From the NCBI GenBank assembly GCA_902806565.1, contig CADCXA010000015.1, positions 248,001 through 312,000 on the forward strand: DNA of 64,000 nucleotides, given 5' to 3'. Positions within the stretch are counted from its first letter, which is position 1; every line of letters begins with the position of its first letter. Source of the stretch: Hypoxylon rubiginosum (taxonomy: Eukaryota > Ascomycota > Sordariomycetes > Xylariales > Hypoxylaceae). Both the position numbers and the translations under genes were made by a program. A model generated the notes under the pieces. That model did not search any database. It saw only the letters and a list, made by a program, of their open reading frames with translations, and was not told where the DNA came from. Positions 46,873 through 56,784 of the stretch are shown one piece after another.

Positions 46873-46930
46873 ACGGGACGACTGGACGACTGGACGACTA
46901 GACGAACATTAGACGGACAAACGGATAGAC
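46873..46930. repeat. GACGACTG minisatellite
   Basis: Three to four octamers of GACGACTG followed by degenerate GACGGA/GATAGACGG units. No coding frame crosses it. Confidence 0.7.
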
Positions 46931-47072
46931 GGAACGGGTTTTGTTGAATTCGAATACCAGCAAAAGCGTCTCCGCTCAGAAAACTCTAACTTAAAAATCT
47001 AATTTAATTGCTATAAAAAAAGGGGGGAATAAGAAAAAGTCAGAAAACGAAGTCTTAAAAGTCTAACGTGGC

Positions 47073-47147
47073 ACTGGAATGTATCTTATACATGAGGGGT
47101 GTTAGGTTCGATTCCTATCAGCGCTATCTGGCCGTTCCCCTTTTTCT
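47073..47147 (+). repeat. 75-nt tRNA-like repeat, copy 2
   Basis: Same length, B box and T5 terminator as copy 1. Directly downstream (47150-47165) lies TAGCGCTGATAG, the exact inverse of the CTATCAGCGCTA in this copy, so a 12-bp hairpin can form. Confidence 0.85.
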
Positions 47148-47153
47148 GGTAGC

Positions 47154-47358
47154 GCTGATAGCTCAATTAATTACGTAGCCCTACTTAGCCTCGAGCCCAA
47201 ATGTTCAATCCCCACCTATGGCGTAAGTCTCCCGCTGCTCTTTAGGTTTTCAGCCAGGCTAAAAGCAAATGCGGGGGCGCACCATTTATTCTATCAGTAC
47301 TACTGGAATATATCTTATACATGAGGGGTGTTAGGTTCGATTCCTATCAGCGCTATCT
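47154..47358 (+). ncRNA. Possible split tRNA-like locus: 5' half plus the 3' half in repeat copy 3
   Basis: AGCGCTGA at about 47157 is followed by TAGCTCAATTAATTACGTAGC, which matches the canonical T8-A9-GCTC-A14 D-arm start and A box. Its acceptor complement TCAGCGCT, a four-base-pair T stem and the B box lie in copy 3, ending near 47357. Acceptor plus T stem gives 12 stacked pairs as in a tRNA. The halves are about 120 nt too far apart, and a second degraded B box (TGTTCAATCCC) lies between. Probably a tRNA-derived relic; function unproven. Confidence 0.3.
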
Positions 47359-47376
47359 GGCCGTTCCCCTTTTTCT
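47302..47376 (+). repeat. 75-nt tRNA-like repeat, copy 3
   Basis: Same unit, with one change in the left part (GGAATA for GGAATG) and otherwise identical to copy 2. The sequences left of the three copies are unrelated, so the unit border is sharp. Confidence 0.85.
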
Positions 47377-49149
47377 GTGGCGTATGCAGGTCCGAAAATA
47401 TGAGGCGTTGAGCATTCCAGATGAAAAACCCATGCCGTACCTTGCATTAGGTAGTGCCTAGAGTCTGGGGATGTTTTCAGAACCAAAAAAACGTTTCACG
47501 GAATGGTCGGGTGACATCAGCATAAGAGTCACGAAATCACATTCGTGTTCAGCCGCATACCGCATAAAATTCGACTCCGGGCGTCACCTAGCAAGCGCCG
47601 GGTTTGACGTACACAAATGTACATGTAGCAGATATATCCGGTTCTGCATAAAAATGGTGTTTCGAGTTTCGAGAGCCTCGCAAAACATATTCAAGATGAC
47701 TTCACAGTCCCCCTCCTTTATAAATTGGACGAACGGGACCGAAAGCGTCTAGCTAGGAGATAATGGTTTCTAAGCGCCAATGAAGCTTAAGATACTAGTT
47801 GAGCCTAATAAATTACTCGGGATAGTTCAGACGAGCTGACGAGCTGGGGAAAAAAGGTACTACTACCGGCCGCCGTTAGCAATTGAGTTGTCGCGAACTT
47901 GCTGGTATTAAACCGGTCTTGGGCCTTCTCCACATGACCATCAAGAATCACAATCATTGGTCAGTCTGTCCAGGATCTGCAAGATCTTCCAGACTGATGG
48001 GATCATAGGTACGACATGGGTAGGCCGAGCAAGACCAGGGAAGGTTAGCAAGGTCAGAAGCAAGGTACAAGGTAGCCTTGTGAAGACCCCTCGTCTTTTT
48101 TTCTTCCAGAACACGAAGAATTGCGACAGCAATACGGGGAAGGAATCGTAAAAGGGTCTCCTATATGGGCTTCTCCTCCGAGACTTGTGCATTCACACGA
48201 ACTTGCCGAAACCCATGGCACACCGATAGTGCACAATTCGTGTTCACATTCCTCGCTTATATGTAAAATGCTAATGCTATGATCTTTTCTTCTTTACTCC
48301 GACCCATCCAGCCCATCCCCATCTCTCTCTGATCCCACTGTCCCATCCCTCCACAGTCGACCGCCTATCTGCCAAGTACCCAAGGTCCGACCGGGCTTCT
48401 GAGACAAGAGATCCGATGATTGGCGGGCCTATGACGGGATTGCAATAGAAGTCGCTGCCACATGCCACTATTGATCAATGACGCATTCGGTCCACACCAC
48501 CAAAAGGCTTAGTGGGCTGGTGGGTGGAATCGTGATAGTCTTGTGGTACCGGCTGGATGGGTAATAAGCTTTTTTTTTCTTCTTGTCTTGGAGCTACCAG
48601 ACAAGGCTCTCTTAGTGTAAGTGGTCACAGGTTGTACATAGACACTCAAGTGATGTACTATGAAGATGGTGTGTACTACTATTCAGTGAAATTTTACTCT
48701 CTACCTACATACATAGGCATGTAGCTTGGCCCACAGCTTTAACATCCGCATCCATCCTGCAAAGTGCAGGAAAAAAATCAAGCTACCTGCAAGGCACCAG
48801 GTTTTCCAGGTCTCCTCTTTTCCGGATCTTCAGGGACGATCTAGATGGATCGTGGAATGGATATTAAACCACCTCCTCCTCAACTCCCCAAACCCCGGGT
48901 CTGAAAACGAAGCTCGGATTTCCAGATCACCTCTTCTACTCGGGACATCCGGACATTCCAACTACCAGCTTTTGCTAATAAGCAGCTGGTTCTCTACCTT
49001 GCACGCTACCCATCTACCCTTAGCTAAGCCTTGCTGCTTACCTACGACTTCCTCTTACTACGACGCACAGTAGTATTAATTTTCTTTCCTTTTCTTGACA
49101 TTCGTTCGTGTTCCACATTCACGAGGGGTCATATACCAACGCCGTCATC
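47377..49149. other. Gene-free spacer
   Basis: Short frames only (for example 47471-47752) with no conserved look. The right end, about 48900-49149, is C/T-rich, as expected for the leader of the next gene. Confidence 0.45.
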
Positions 49150-49803
49150 ATGCGGGGCCTCAACAAATCGACACTCTTTCACAGAAAGTCCAAGAGCAAC
49201 CTGTCAGGCAGGAACAACAGCCTCGACGATCCCGCCACCCTACACGCTCGAAAATGGAGCACGTCGAGCACCGTCTCGCAAGCATCGTCGACGACGAGCT
49301 CGCACGATAGGCTCTACGACCCATTATCATTACATCCCCCTCTCAGCCTGAACACATCACCGCACATCATCCCCGAGTACGAAGAAGACGCGTACCGGGA
49401 GGACGAGGAGCGGGAGAGCCGCTTCTTCAACCAGAGACTTCACCACGCCGGGGAGCACATCCGGGACGCGGCCGCGTACTCGCCCGTCCAGGGCCACAAC
49501 TGCTACTTCGCGCGGCCGGCGGCCGGCGGCAAGCCGTACGTCTACGACCAGGGCGTCCAGTGGCCCCTGAAGGACTGGCAGGCGATCCCGCCGGGCCTGG
49601 CCACGCTGGGCTCCTCGGCCGCGTCGTCCCCCGCGTCGTCGCCGACCCGTCCCGCCGACCACCGCCGGCGCCCCACGGACTGGATGAACGACGGGGACGC
49701 CCTGCTCAAGCGCGGGGACTGGAAGCGGAGGGGCATCGTGTTCCACCTCGGCAACGACGAGGAGGAGCTGCAGGAGCGGCACTTTGAGCTCCCCGAATTA
49801 TAA
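49150..49803 (+). CDS. Uncharacterised low-complexity protein with conserved-looking C-terminus
   Basis: Single exon, 217 aa from ATG 49150 (MRGLNKSTLFHRKSK); an upstream in-frame ATG at 49108 is possible, but the later ATG starts the basic Ser/Asn-rich segment. It has a Ser-rich N-terminal third, then EYEEDAYREDEERESRFFNQ, a central HNCYFARPAAGGKPYVYDQG and QWPLKDWQAIPPGL, a Ser/Pro linker, and a C-terminal TDWMNDGDALLKRGDWKRRG followed by IVFHLG. Codon use is strongly GC-ending, like the real genes nearby. I do not recognise a family; no membrane helix or signal is seen. Soluble and probably cytosolic or nuclear, by inference. Confidence 0.6.
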   Translation: MRGLNKSTLFHRKSKSNLSGRNNSLDDPATLHARKWSTSSTVSQASSTTSSHDRLYDPLSLHPPLSLNTSPHIIPEYEEDAYREDEERESRFFNQRLHHAGEHIRDAAAYSPVQGHNCYFARPAAGGKPYVYDQGVQWPLKDWQAIPPGLATLGSSAASSPASSPTRPADHRRRPTDWMNDGDALLKRGDWKRRGIVFHLGNDEEELQERHFELPEL

Positions 49804-51806
49804 AAAAAACGAATCTCTTACCTAAACTCCCTTACTACCTACACAACTTTTTCGACACATCTTGTATTACTACTAGTATTTACACTTCTTTCAATCTGAC
49901 GTCTTGACGACGCCTACGGGAAGACACTAGGAGGAAGGAAGGAATTACGAACAGGCCGGAGGACTGAACGGCGAGCTTGACAGCTACGCGGAGGAAGGTT
50001 TCATTTTGGGCACACCCGTCACCATAACTTTCTTGTACATCTCTTCAACTTTTAGGGCATGCATATTTCGGGGTGCAAAACGGTTTAGGGACAAAGATAC
50101 CACTTGATATTGATAATTAAATAGCGTTTACTAATCGAAATAAACCATTTCGTCTTCATCTCCGTCGTCTTCTTCATCGTCTTCACCTTTAGATTCTACG
50201 AGTTGTTTATCGACCGACCTGTTCTTACTAATCCCCCCCCCCTCGTAAAGAAAGACACAGCTGAATGATAGCAGCTAGCCCACCTTCTTACTCTAGAACG
50301 AGACTGTCGCCGGAGAAAAGCTATAGCTGCGGTAGGTGGGTAGTAATCTGCGTAACCGTGGCGGCTGACATCTATCCTTTGTGTGTGTCCCCGAGGCGTC
50401 ACCGCGGCATGTCTCATGTGGGTGTATGTGTAGGTGTGTGTAAAGTGCGTACATGAGCGGGTTTTTTTTTTTTGCGAAGCGGGTCTCGGTCTCAAAAGAC
50501 AGGACAGGACAGGGCCAAGAAAATAAAGACAAGCGAAGAACAGCTCAGACAGGTCGGGCGTAACTTTGTGTCGGCCCCTGCGTAAGTCCCCGGAGACGCA
50601 CACGACGCACACGACGACAGGTACAGGAAACTGAGACACACCGATCAGCCACCCTCGACGTCCTCGCGTGCCACGGACGCTAGCCCTCGAGTGACAGCTT
50701 AGAACGGCATAAGTGGTTTCAGTCAGCCAGTGTACCTCCTCGAAAAGAGGTGGGCGAGAGATAGCTAGCTACCTACCTAAGGCAAGATAAGAGACGAGAT
50801 GTCGCTCCTAAACCGCGATTCGCGGAGCCGAGGATCGGAGGCGCCACCGCTATCATAACCCGACGCCACTTTCTTCACATGTTGTCCACATGTTGCCCTT
50901 GTCGGTCTCATAACCCTTTCTACCCCTCGATTCGAAGGCTGTCTTTAATTACTCCGTGCGTTTGCGTGCGGACGTAAGGGAAATGGGAAGGAGTAAAATA
51001 TGAGTAAAATATGTCTCTTATTCATTGTCGCGGCAGACGTCGTCGTCGATGCTTACGATCGATTCAAGCGTCCTACGATCGCAGTTCCCCCACCTATACT
51101 CTGCCTGTCGTGCCCCTATTCCCAATTTACTACCTATATATGCGGGTCTCGTAGGGTCCCAATGTTTTAGAAACATTTCTTCTCACCGCTCCCCTTTTTT
51201 CCCCCGGTCGGCCATGACTCTCTGAACAACTTTAAGGTACTGTGGGATGGTTACCTAATCAGCGGGGATATCAGCCGATTCTAAAGTGTAGCAAGAAAAC
51301 TTAGATTTGACAGCTAGAACATCAATTTACCTCCCTGAGCCAACAGTACCTTGCCTTATCTATTTAGTTTCCGGCCGGACTGTCTCTGTTCCTGCTGTAG
51401 AAGGGGAAGGCCACGAGGAGCTCACGTTTTGTGGATAAGTCCACGATGCTGTTAGTCACGTAAGGGAAGCGGACATACTAGCATTGGATGCTTCACTAGT
51501 GTAGTAGAGATTGTATTATTAATATTCGTAGTGGACTGAAATGGGGAGGGTTCATGAGTCGCGAAGGGTCTTTCACGTTGGAGGTCTGAATTTCCACAGA
51601 TACTGTAGATTGTTGCGGGAGTTTAACTTGATAGTTATACTGTCTTACTATAGCCTATCTGTATGGTCATTGTTCCCAGAAACTTGTATACACATATCCA
51701 AGAGCATTGGTATGTATAGCAAAGCCGGTGGGAGCACACACGGATCTATTAAACACATCAATATACACACAATGTTTTACGCATGAATGACGGTGATGCC
51801 CACACA
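49804..51806. other. 2 kb spacer
   Basis: No confident gene. On the minus strand 50213-50127, after an AACAG, reads SVDKQLVESKGEDDEEDDGD then EDEMVYFD-stop, which resembles an acidic terminal exon, but no upstream exon is found and TTCATC simple repeats explain the acidity. A C9-10 run lies at about 50234 and a T11 run at about 50462. Confidence 0.35.
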
Positions 51807-53142
51807 TTAAACCTTAAGTCCTAACCGAGACACGTCGGCGCTCAACTCCCTCCCCTGAACCATCTCAGCCATAACCTTGCCCGTGCCCAGACTCATACTT
51901 ATGCCCCACGGGCCGTGTCCAGCAGCGACATACACTCCCCCTCCCGGTCCAGCCCTCGTGCTCACCGACGGGCCCAGACACGTATCCGGAATGCGTCCGA
52001 GAATCGGCGTGCCGCTCTCCGTCACCGGCCGGAAGCACAGTCCTTCCCTCACCACCTCCACATCGTCGTCCTCGACGCCGAGCACCTCCCTCGCCGTATC
52101 GCGCAGCCTCTCGACCGCAGCCCTCGAGATCCTACCCTTGGCGTCCGTAGCCAAGCCCGGCAGCGGCTCCGCCGCCGAGTTCAGGCCCGCGATGTAGATA
52201 TGCCCTCCTACCCTCGAGAAGATCTCCGGCGAGTACCCCGGCTGGCTGGTCATGAAGACAGCGTGGCACCCGTGACGGCTCTCGTGCTCCTTGGTCCACC
52301 GCGGCGACTTGACGACGAGCGAGTGGCCCGCGAGGCTCGAGACGGGCAGCCGGAAGTCGGAGGTCGGGAAGAGCGTGGAGAAGACCTGGGGCGACCACGC
52401 GCCGGCTGTTATTATGATGGTGGTGCAGGGGATGTCGGTCTCGGTGCTCGACTGCGTTTCCGCGACGCATATGCTCGAGAGCTCGTCGCGCATGTCGGTC
52501 TGTATGGATATCGCTTGGGCCGGGTGGTGTAGTTGCACGCCTGCGTCGACGCATTTTTGTAATAGATGTTGGGATAATTGTAGTGGATCCCTTAGATTTT
52601 TTTTCTATCAGTACCCGGGTCTTCTAGTATACTTGTATAGGGTAGGTAGGTATATACCCGCAACATATGAGATGATACAAGTCACTAACTCACACTTGCG
52701 CAACAGTCCCTTCGTCACTTATGACCTCCACAGCATTGCCCTCCACTCTACTTAACCACGGCGGCGCGATCCCAGCCGACGGATCACCGCTTGCAGCCTC
52801 CGCCCGGCTAGCACCGTCGCGACACCAGACATCGACACTCTCCTTGGACTTGGTAGCCGGCGACAGACTTATCGAGGTGCTACGGGAGTACCCCCATTTC
52901 TGCGCACCGCCGTCCTTCTCGGCGAGCTTGCGGTGCTCCTCGAAACTCAACGCGCCTAGTTCTGCCGAAGCTGCGGAGAACCAGTCTTTCGCTAGGAACC
53001 CACCTGCGTAACCGGAGGCAGAGGCGAAGAGTTCGGGGGAGGGCTCGACGAGGTGGATACTGGACGCCGGCTGGCGCGTAGATAGGTAGTATGCTGTCGA
53101 AGTGCCGATGATACCCGCACCTAGAATTACAGTCGTAGACAT
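51807..53142 (-). CDS. FAD-dependent oxidoreductase (DAO family, Tda3-like), 2 exons
   Basis: Exons 53142-52694 and 52590-51807 (103-nt intron, GTGAGT donor) give 410 aa. The N-terminus VILGAGIIGTSTAYYLS is the FAD-binding dinucleotide fold, followed by IHLVEPSPELFASASGYAGG. The middle has TTIIITAGAWSPQV, and the C-terminus GVYVAAGHGPWGISMSLGTG, the second FAD contact of the DAO superfamily. The overall layout matches yeast Tda3, a putative oxidoreductase linked to late endosomes, more than D-amino acid oxidases; the substrate is unknown. Divergent from the SDR gene with 343 bases between, so co-regulation of the two oxidoreductases is conceivable. Confidence 0.82.
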
Positions 53143-53485
53143 GGCGTAGACTCTCCTTATCTTATAAGGACTCTAAGTCGACGGATGGCTATTACGATGT
53201 AGCCTAACTACATCTCCAGCAACAAAGGATTCAAGTCAATATTGACACTGTAAGACAAGAACTAAATGACGTTTGCCCCTCTTCAAACCCCACCATTAGC
53301 CCAGTCCAAAGTGCCAAGCTCCGATAACTTACTAACACACTGAAAAAAGGAAGGAAAAGAAAAAATACTTCGGCTTTCTTGTCATACCTAGAATGTGTAC
53401 TATATATCTTGACAAGCACTCTTGCTCAAGATAATTCTCAACTCTAGCTTAGACTTGTGTGCATTCAGCTGCTCATTGCGTTATA
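53143..53485. promoter_or_regulatory. Divergent promoter region of the FAD oxidoreductase and the SDR
   Basis: 343 bases between two start codons. AT-rich, no specific site assigned. Confidence 0.35.
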
Positions 53486-54405
53486 ATGCCTTCTAAGGTG
53501 TTCATCGTCACTGGCGCTAGCCGCGGACTTGGTCTTGCGGTGGCACAATTGCTAATTCAAGCTTCGCATAAGGTGTTTCTGGTTGCTAGAACAGAGAAAG
53601 ACTTGGAAGCGATGAAAGCACAACATACATCTTCAGTCGATTTTATGGCCGCAGATTTGGCAGATTTGAAGGTAAATCGACTAAGATCCTGATATAGACA
53701 ATATAACTCACATCAGATGTAGGTCGCGCCTAAAATCATTGACTCAACCTTGAATGCCTTTGGCAAGATCGACGGTATCGTTGTGAACCATGGCGTCTTG
53801 TCCCCTATCACACGCATTTTCGAGTCGAATGCAGAGGACTGGCGACATGCCTATGATATCAACGTCTTCAGTGCCGTAGCACTGGTAATTCACCCGAACT
53901 AAGCCGTAGGCAGTATCCTAGTACCCGCGCTGACAGTACGCAGATCAAAGAAGCTATCCCCGAGCTTCGAAAATCAAAGGGTCGAGTAGTCTTCGTCTCA
54001 TCTGGTGCAGCATTGGGCGCATACGCAGGATGGGGGTCTTACGGCACTTCAAAGGCCGCCCTCAATCACCTCTGTGCCCATCTAGCCGTCGAAGAGCCAT
54101 CCATCACGAGTGTGGCAATCTCACCTGGCAAGGTTGATACCGACATGCAGAAACAGATTAGAGATGATGGTAAAGCCGGCATGGCGCCAGACATTCATGC
54201 AAGCTTTGTAGACGAGCACGAGACTGGCAAGTTGCTGGACCCGAGAAAGCCAGGTGGCGTGATAGCCAAACTGGTCGATGGTGCCACAGGCGATCTTAAT
54301 GGCAAATACTTCCGGTATATATACCAACCATGCTCCGGGATTACTAGCACGCTGACATATAATAGTTGGAACGCAATAGAGCTGGCCAGTTTCCAGGAGC
54401 CATGA
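53486..54405 (+). CDS. Short-chain dehydrogenase/reductase, 4 exons
   Basis: Exons 53486-53671, 53723-53884, 53944-54314 and 54366-54405 give 252 aa with phases kept. Classical SDR: N-terminal VFIVTGASRGLGLAVAQ binds NAD(P), with the TGxxxGxG pattern. Next are FMAADLADLK, IDGIVVNHGVL (NNAG equivalent, here VNHG), RVVFVSSGAALGAYAGWGSY and the catalytic YGTSK (Tyr, Lys) with the preceding Ser. The C-terminus has SPGKVDTDMQKQI. The Arg after the first Gly motif suggests NADP(H). It resembles yeast YIR035C/YIR036C (Irc24) sepiapterin/benzil-type reductases in length and layout; the substrate is not deducible. The stop is 40 bases from the next gene on the other strand. Confidence 0.9.
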
Positions 54406-54445
54406 GACCATGGACTTCAGCATGTGAACTATAAAGCAAGTTAGC

Positions 54446-55141
54446 TTAAAGTAATGCTTCACTTGTCATATGAAAAGGAATAGGTATTGCTTCAGGCGAA
54501 AGATGAAAAGTCTTGATAGGTTTCAACATGGTGATTCGGTTGCACGTTAAGTCATCACAAGCAGCTACATGAAATAGAAGATGGATGTCATACCTTACAG
54601 ATGGATGTGCCTTTGACACTACGAGAACTGAAATCTTCCAAGTCGCAACCAATATATGGCCTGATTTCCAGTATCAGCTTTGCAAGTCCAACGCCCAATA
54701 GATGATCGTATATAGGAACGGAAAGATCAATCAGGAAAGTATATAATCCGTCAGATAGAGTCGGTATTTGATAGTACTACTTTTCGACATCATGCTTGTA
54801 GATATTATGGGTGATCCTCGGGATGGGTATACCTTTGTGTCGGCATAGAGGTAGCCTGCGAGCTTATCGTCAGTATACGTAAAGGAAGCAGCGCGTAATG
54901 TGGAAGATTGTATCTTGAATGGACTCAGAATTGTCGTTTGGCTTGACGTGTCAATCACCATATTACCATTTGGTAATAGTAAGACTGGGGCGACAGTGCT
55001 CATCATAGTGAATATAAATAGAGGAGAGATTTGCGTACCTTTGGAAGTTGCGAGATGTGCGTTCGAGTTGGACTTGATAGAACAGCCCTCTGACGAAAGA
55101 AAAAGAAAAAAAAGGCCAGCATCATCCGTGACTTGTCGCAT
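54446..55141 (-). CDS. Uncharacterised four-exon gene
   Basis: Exons 55141-55039, 54984-54833, 54776-54594 and 54511-54446 join with matching phases (1, 0, 0) and 54-82-nt GT..AG introns, giving about 167 aa. Readable segments are KSNSNAHLATSKVLLLPNGN, TTILSPFKIQSSTLRAASFT, YTDDKLAGYLYADTK, YYQIPTLSDGLYTFLIDLSV, PIYDHLLGVGLAKLILEIRP and a short tail HLSPEAIPIPFHMTSEALL. I know no family; the middle is predicted beta-rich. The first exon includes LFFLFLSS encoded by a T-rich run that might instead be intron, so the N-terminus is doubtful. Two internal exons of 150 and 183 bases without a stop and with a phase-consistent border support coding; expression is unproven. Confidence 0.4.
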
Positions 55142-55668
55142 CTAGTAGTATGAACAAGCCGAGTCTGCTAGCGATGACTGAAGTTTATTAAACACACGTG
55201 TATGTGTATCAAAAACCACGCACACAAGACAAGTTTTCATTGCAAAAAGAATCGAAGAAATTCATGTTGAGGTCGAGAACTTGGAGGGAAGAAAAAATAC
55301 AAGAGAAAATTATTTTATTTTAAATTAAATTAGAAATTGGAGCTAAGATAAAGCTTGCTGCGCCACAGTTGACAACGGGCGGAACGGGGCATCAGTGCAT
55401 GTGTTCGTTCAAGCCACTAGGCTCCACTAGAATGTGCAGGGAGGTGTCTGAGGCTAAGGCTGCCGTTGCGATACAAAACATCGTCGGTTCCTTTCAACTT
55501 TGAGAAAGCAAGTTGCCTCTCATTTCTCACTTTACCCTCTCCATTTACATTTTAATCATCAATCATAAGCTTCACCACTCAGACGGTATACTCGGAACTT
55601 GAACACATCACCCATAAATACCTTTTTAAACAGGGCTCGTTTGCGAACTTTCGCATCAAAAGGCCACC
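55142..55668. promoter_or_regulatory. Region upstream of NC2-beta
   Basis: 527 bases between the start of the uncharacterised gene (-) and NC2-beta (+). A/T-rich in the centre (TTATTTTATTTTAAATTAAA near 55310), C/T-rich before 55669. Confidence 0.35.
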
Positions 55669-56784
55669 ATGTCTGACCATGAGTACGGTGGTAAGTAAAT
55701 ATTTAATATTTCTGTAATCCGACGTTTCTCAGCCTCGCTATATTTGCTATGCCTGCATGAATCACACTGCCTTCCATGGATCTACCCAAGTAACGAAGCA
55801 AACACCATTACCCTTGATCAAAGATAATGAACAACTTGTATCGCAATCCGGATACGTTGCGCCGCTACCTCCCCTCCTCCTTAGTCCCTGTGCTTGGTGT
55901 GTCAAAGGCGTAGCAATGACCATGACAATGGAATTGCTCTACAATGATTGCTGCCATCTACGTATGCCTAAGGTAGATATAGGTAGATGGTAGCACATTG
56001 TGGGCACCCACTCTTTCGCTATTCAAATTATTGCATCCCTGCTGTCGCATATATTTTTCTTTCTCCTCGAGAGGAGCGCTACATGAGAATTCTATAAGGC
56101 ACTTTTTACTAGTGGCTCCTATTCCCAACACAAAACTCACACTGAATTCCTGACTTTGGCTTTCAACTAGCAAGATGGCAGGACCCGGTGCACTCGGTAC
56201 TAACATGAATCTCACTTTTCTTCTCAAATGTGACGCTTGGGTTTGCTAACTATTCCTTTCTTTAGGTAACGACGATCTGTCTCTTCCGAAGGGTATGTAA
56301 TCCATAACTTCAGCCCGTCGTCGTGGCACCGACCTTGAAGGGTTTGTTTGCTAACAGGATATAGCAACCGTCCAGAAGATCGTCAGCGAAATTCTTCCCG
56401 CATCGAGTGGCGTCTCCTTTTCTAAGGAAGCGCGTGATCTGCTCATAGAATGCTGCGTGGAATTCATCACCCTTGTCTCTTCCGAAGCGAATGAGATCTC
56501 GGAGAAGGAGGCCAAGAAGACGATCGCATGCGACCACATCACGAAGGCCTTGAACACCTTGGGATTCGGCGAGTATATCCCCGCTGTTCTGGAGGCTGCC
56601 GCGCATCACAAGGAGACGCAAAAGGTGCGTAAAATCCTCTCTTTCGGATTCGTGATATAAAAACTAATCGTACCAGGTCCGCGAGAAACGAGGCAACAAG
56701 TTCGAGGAGAGTGGGATGACGATCAAGGAGCTGGAGGAGCTCCAGCGACAACAATTCGAGGCGGCTCGCGAGAGACACGCCTGA
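55669..56784 (+). CDS. NCB2: Negative cofactor 2 beta subunit (NC2-beta/Dr1/Ncb2), 4 exons
   Basis: Exons 55669-55690, 56266-56292, 56365-56624 and 56677-56784 give 138 aa. The histone fold reads SLPKATVQKIVSEILPASSG, FSKEARDLLIECCVEFITLV, SSEANEISEKEAKKTIACDH and ITKALNTLGFGEYIPAVLEA, followed by a C-terminal helix with ELEELQRQQFEAARERHA that contacts TBP. With NC2-alpha it forms a histone-like pair that clamps TBP on DNA and blocks TFIIA/TFIIB. Intron 1 is 575 nt, very long here; within it ATG 56175 (MAGPGAL) can splice at 56197 in the same phase and give an alternative N-terminus. The first model (MSDHEYGG) matches the usual fungal start. Confidence 0.92.

Noticed and set aside
46532..47376. 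LTRs of a retrotransposon
   Set aside because: Units are only 75 nt, do not begin TG or end CA, and no gag/pol sequence lies between them.
46532..47376. CRISPR-like array
   Set aside because: Only three copies with unequal spacing of about 466 and 154 bases, in a eukaryotic nuclear genome.
50196..50639. 147-codon minus-strand frame
   Set aside because: Composed of simple repeats (ACAC, TTTTT) with no recognisable domain; the acidic segment at its end follows a TTCATC repeat.
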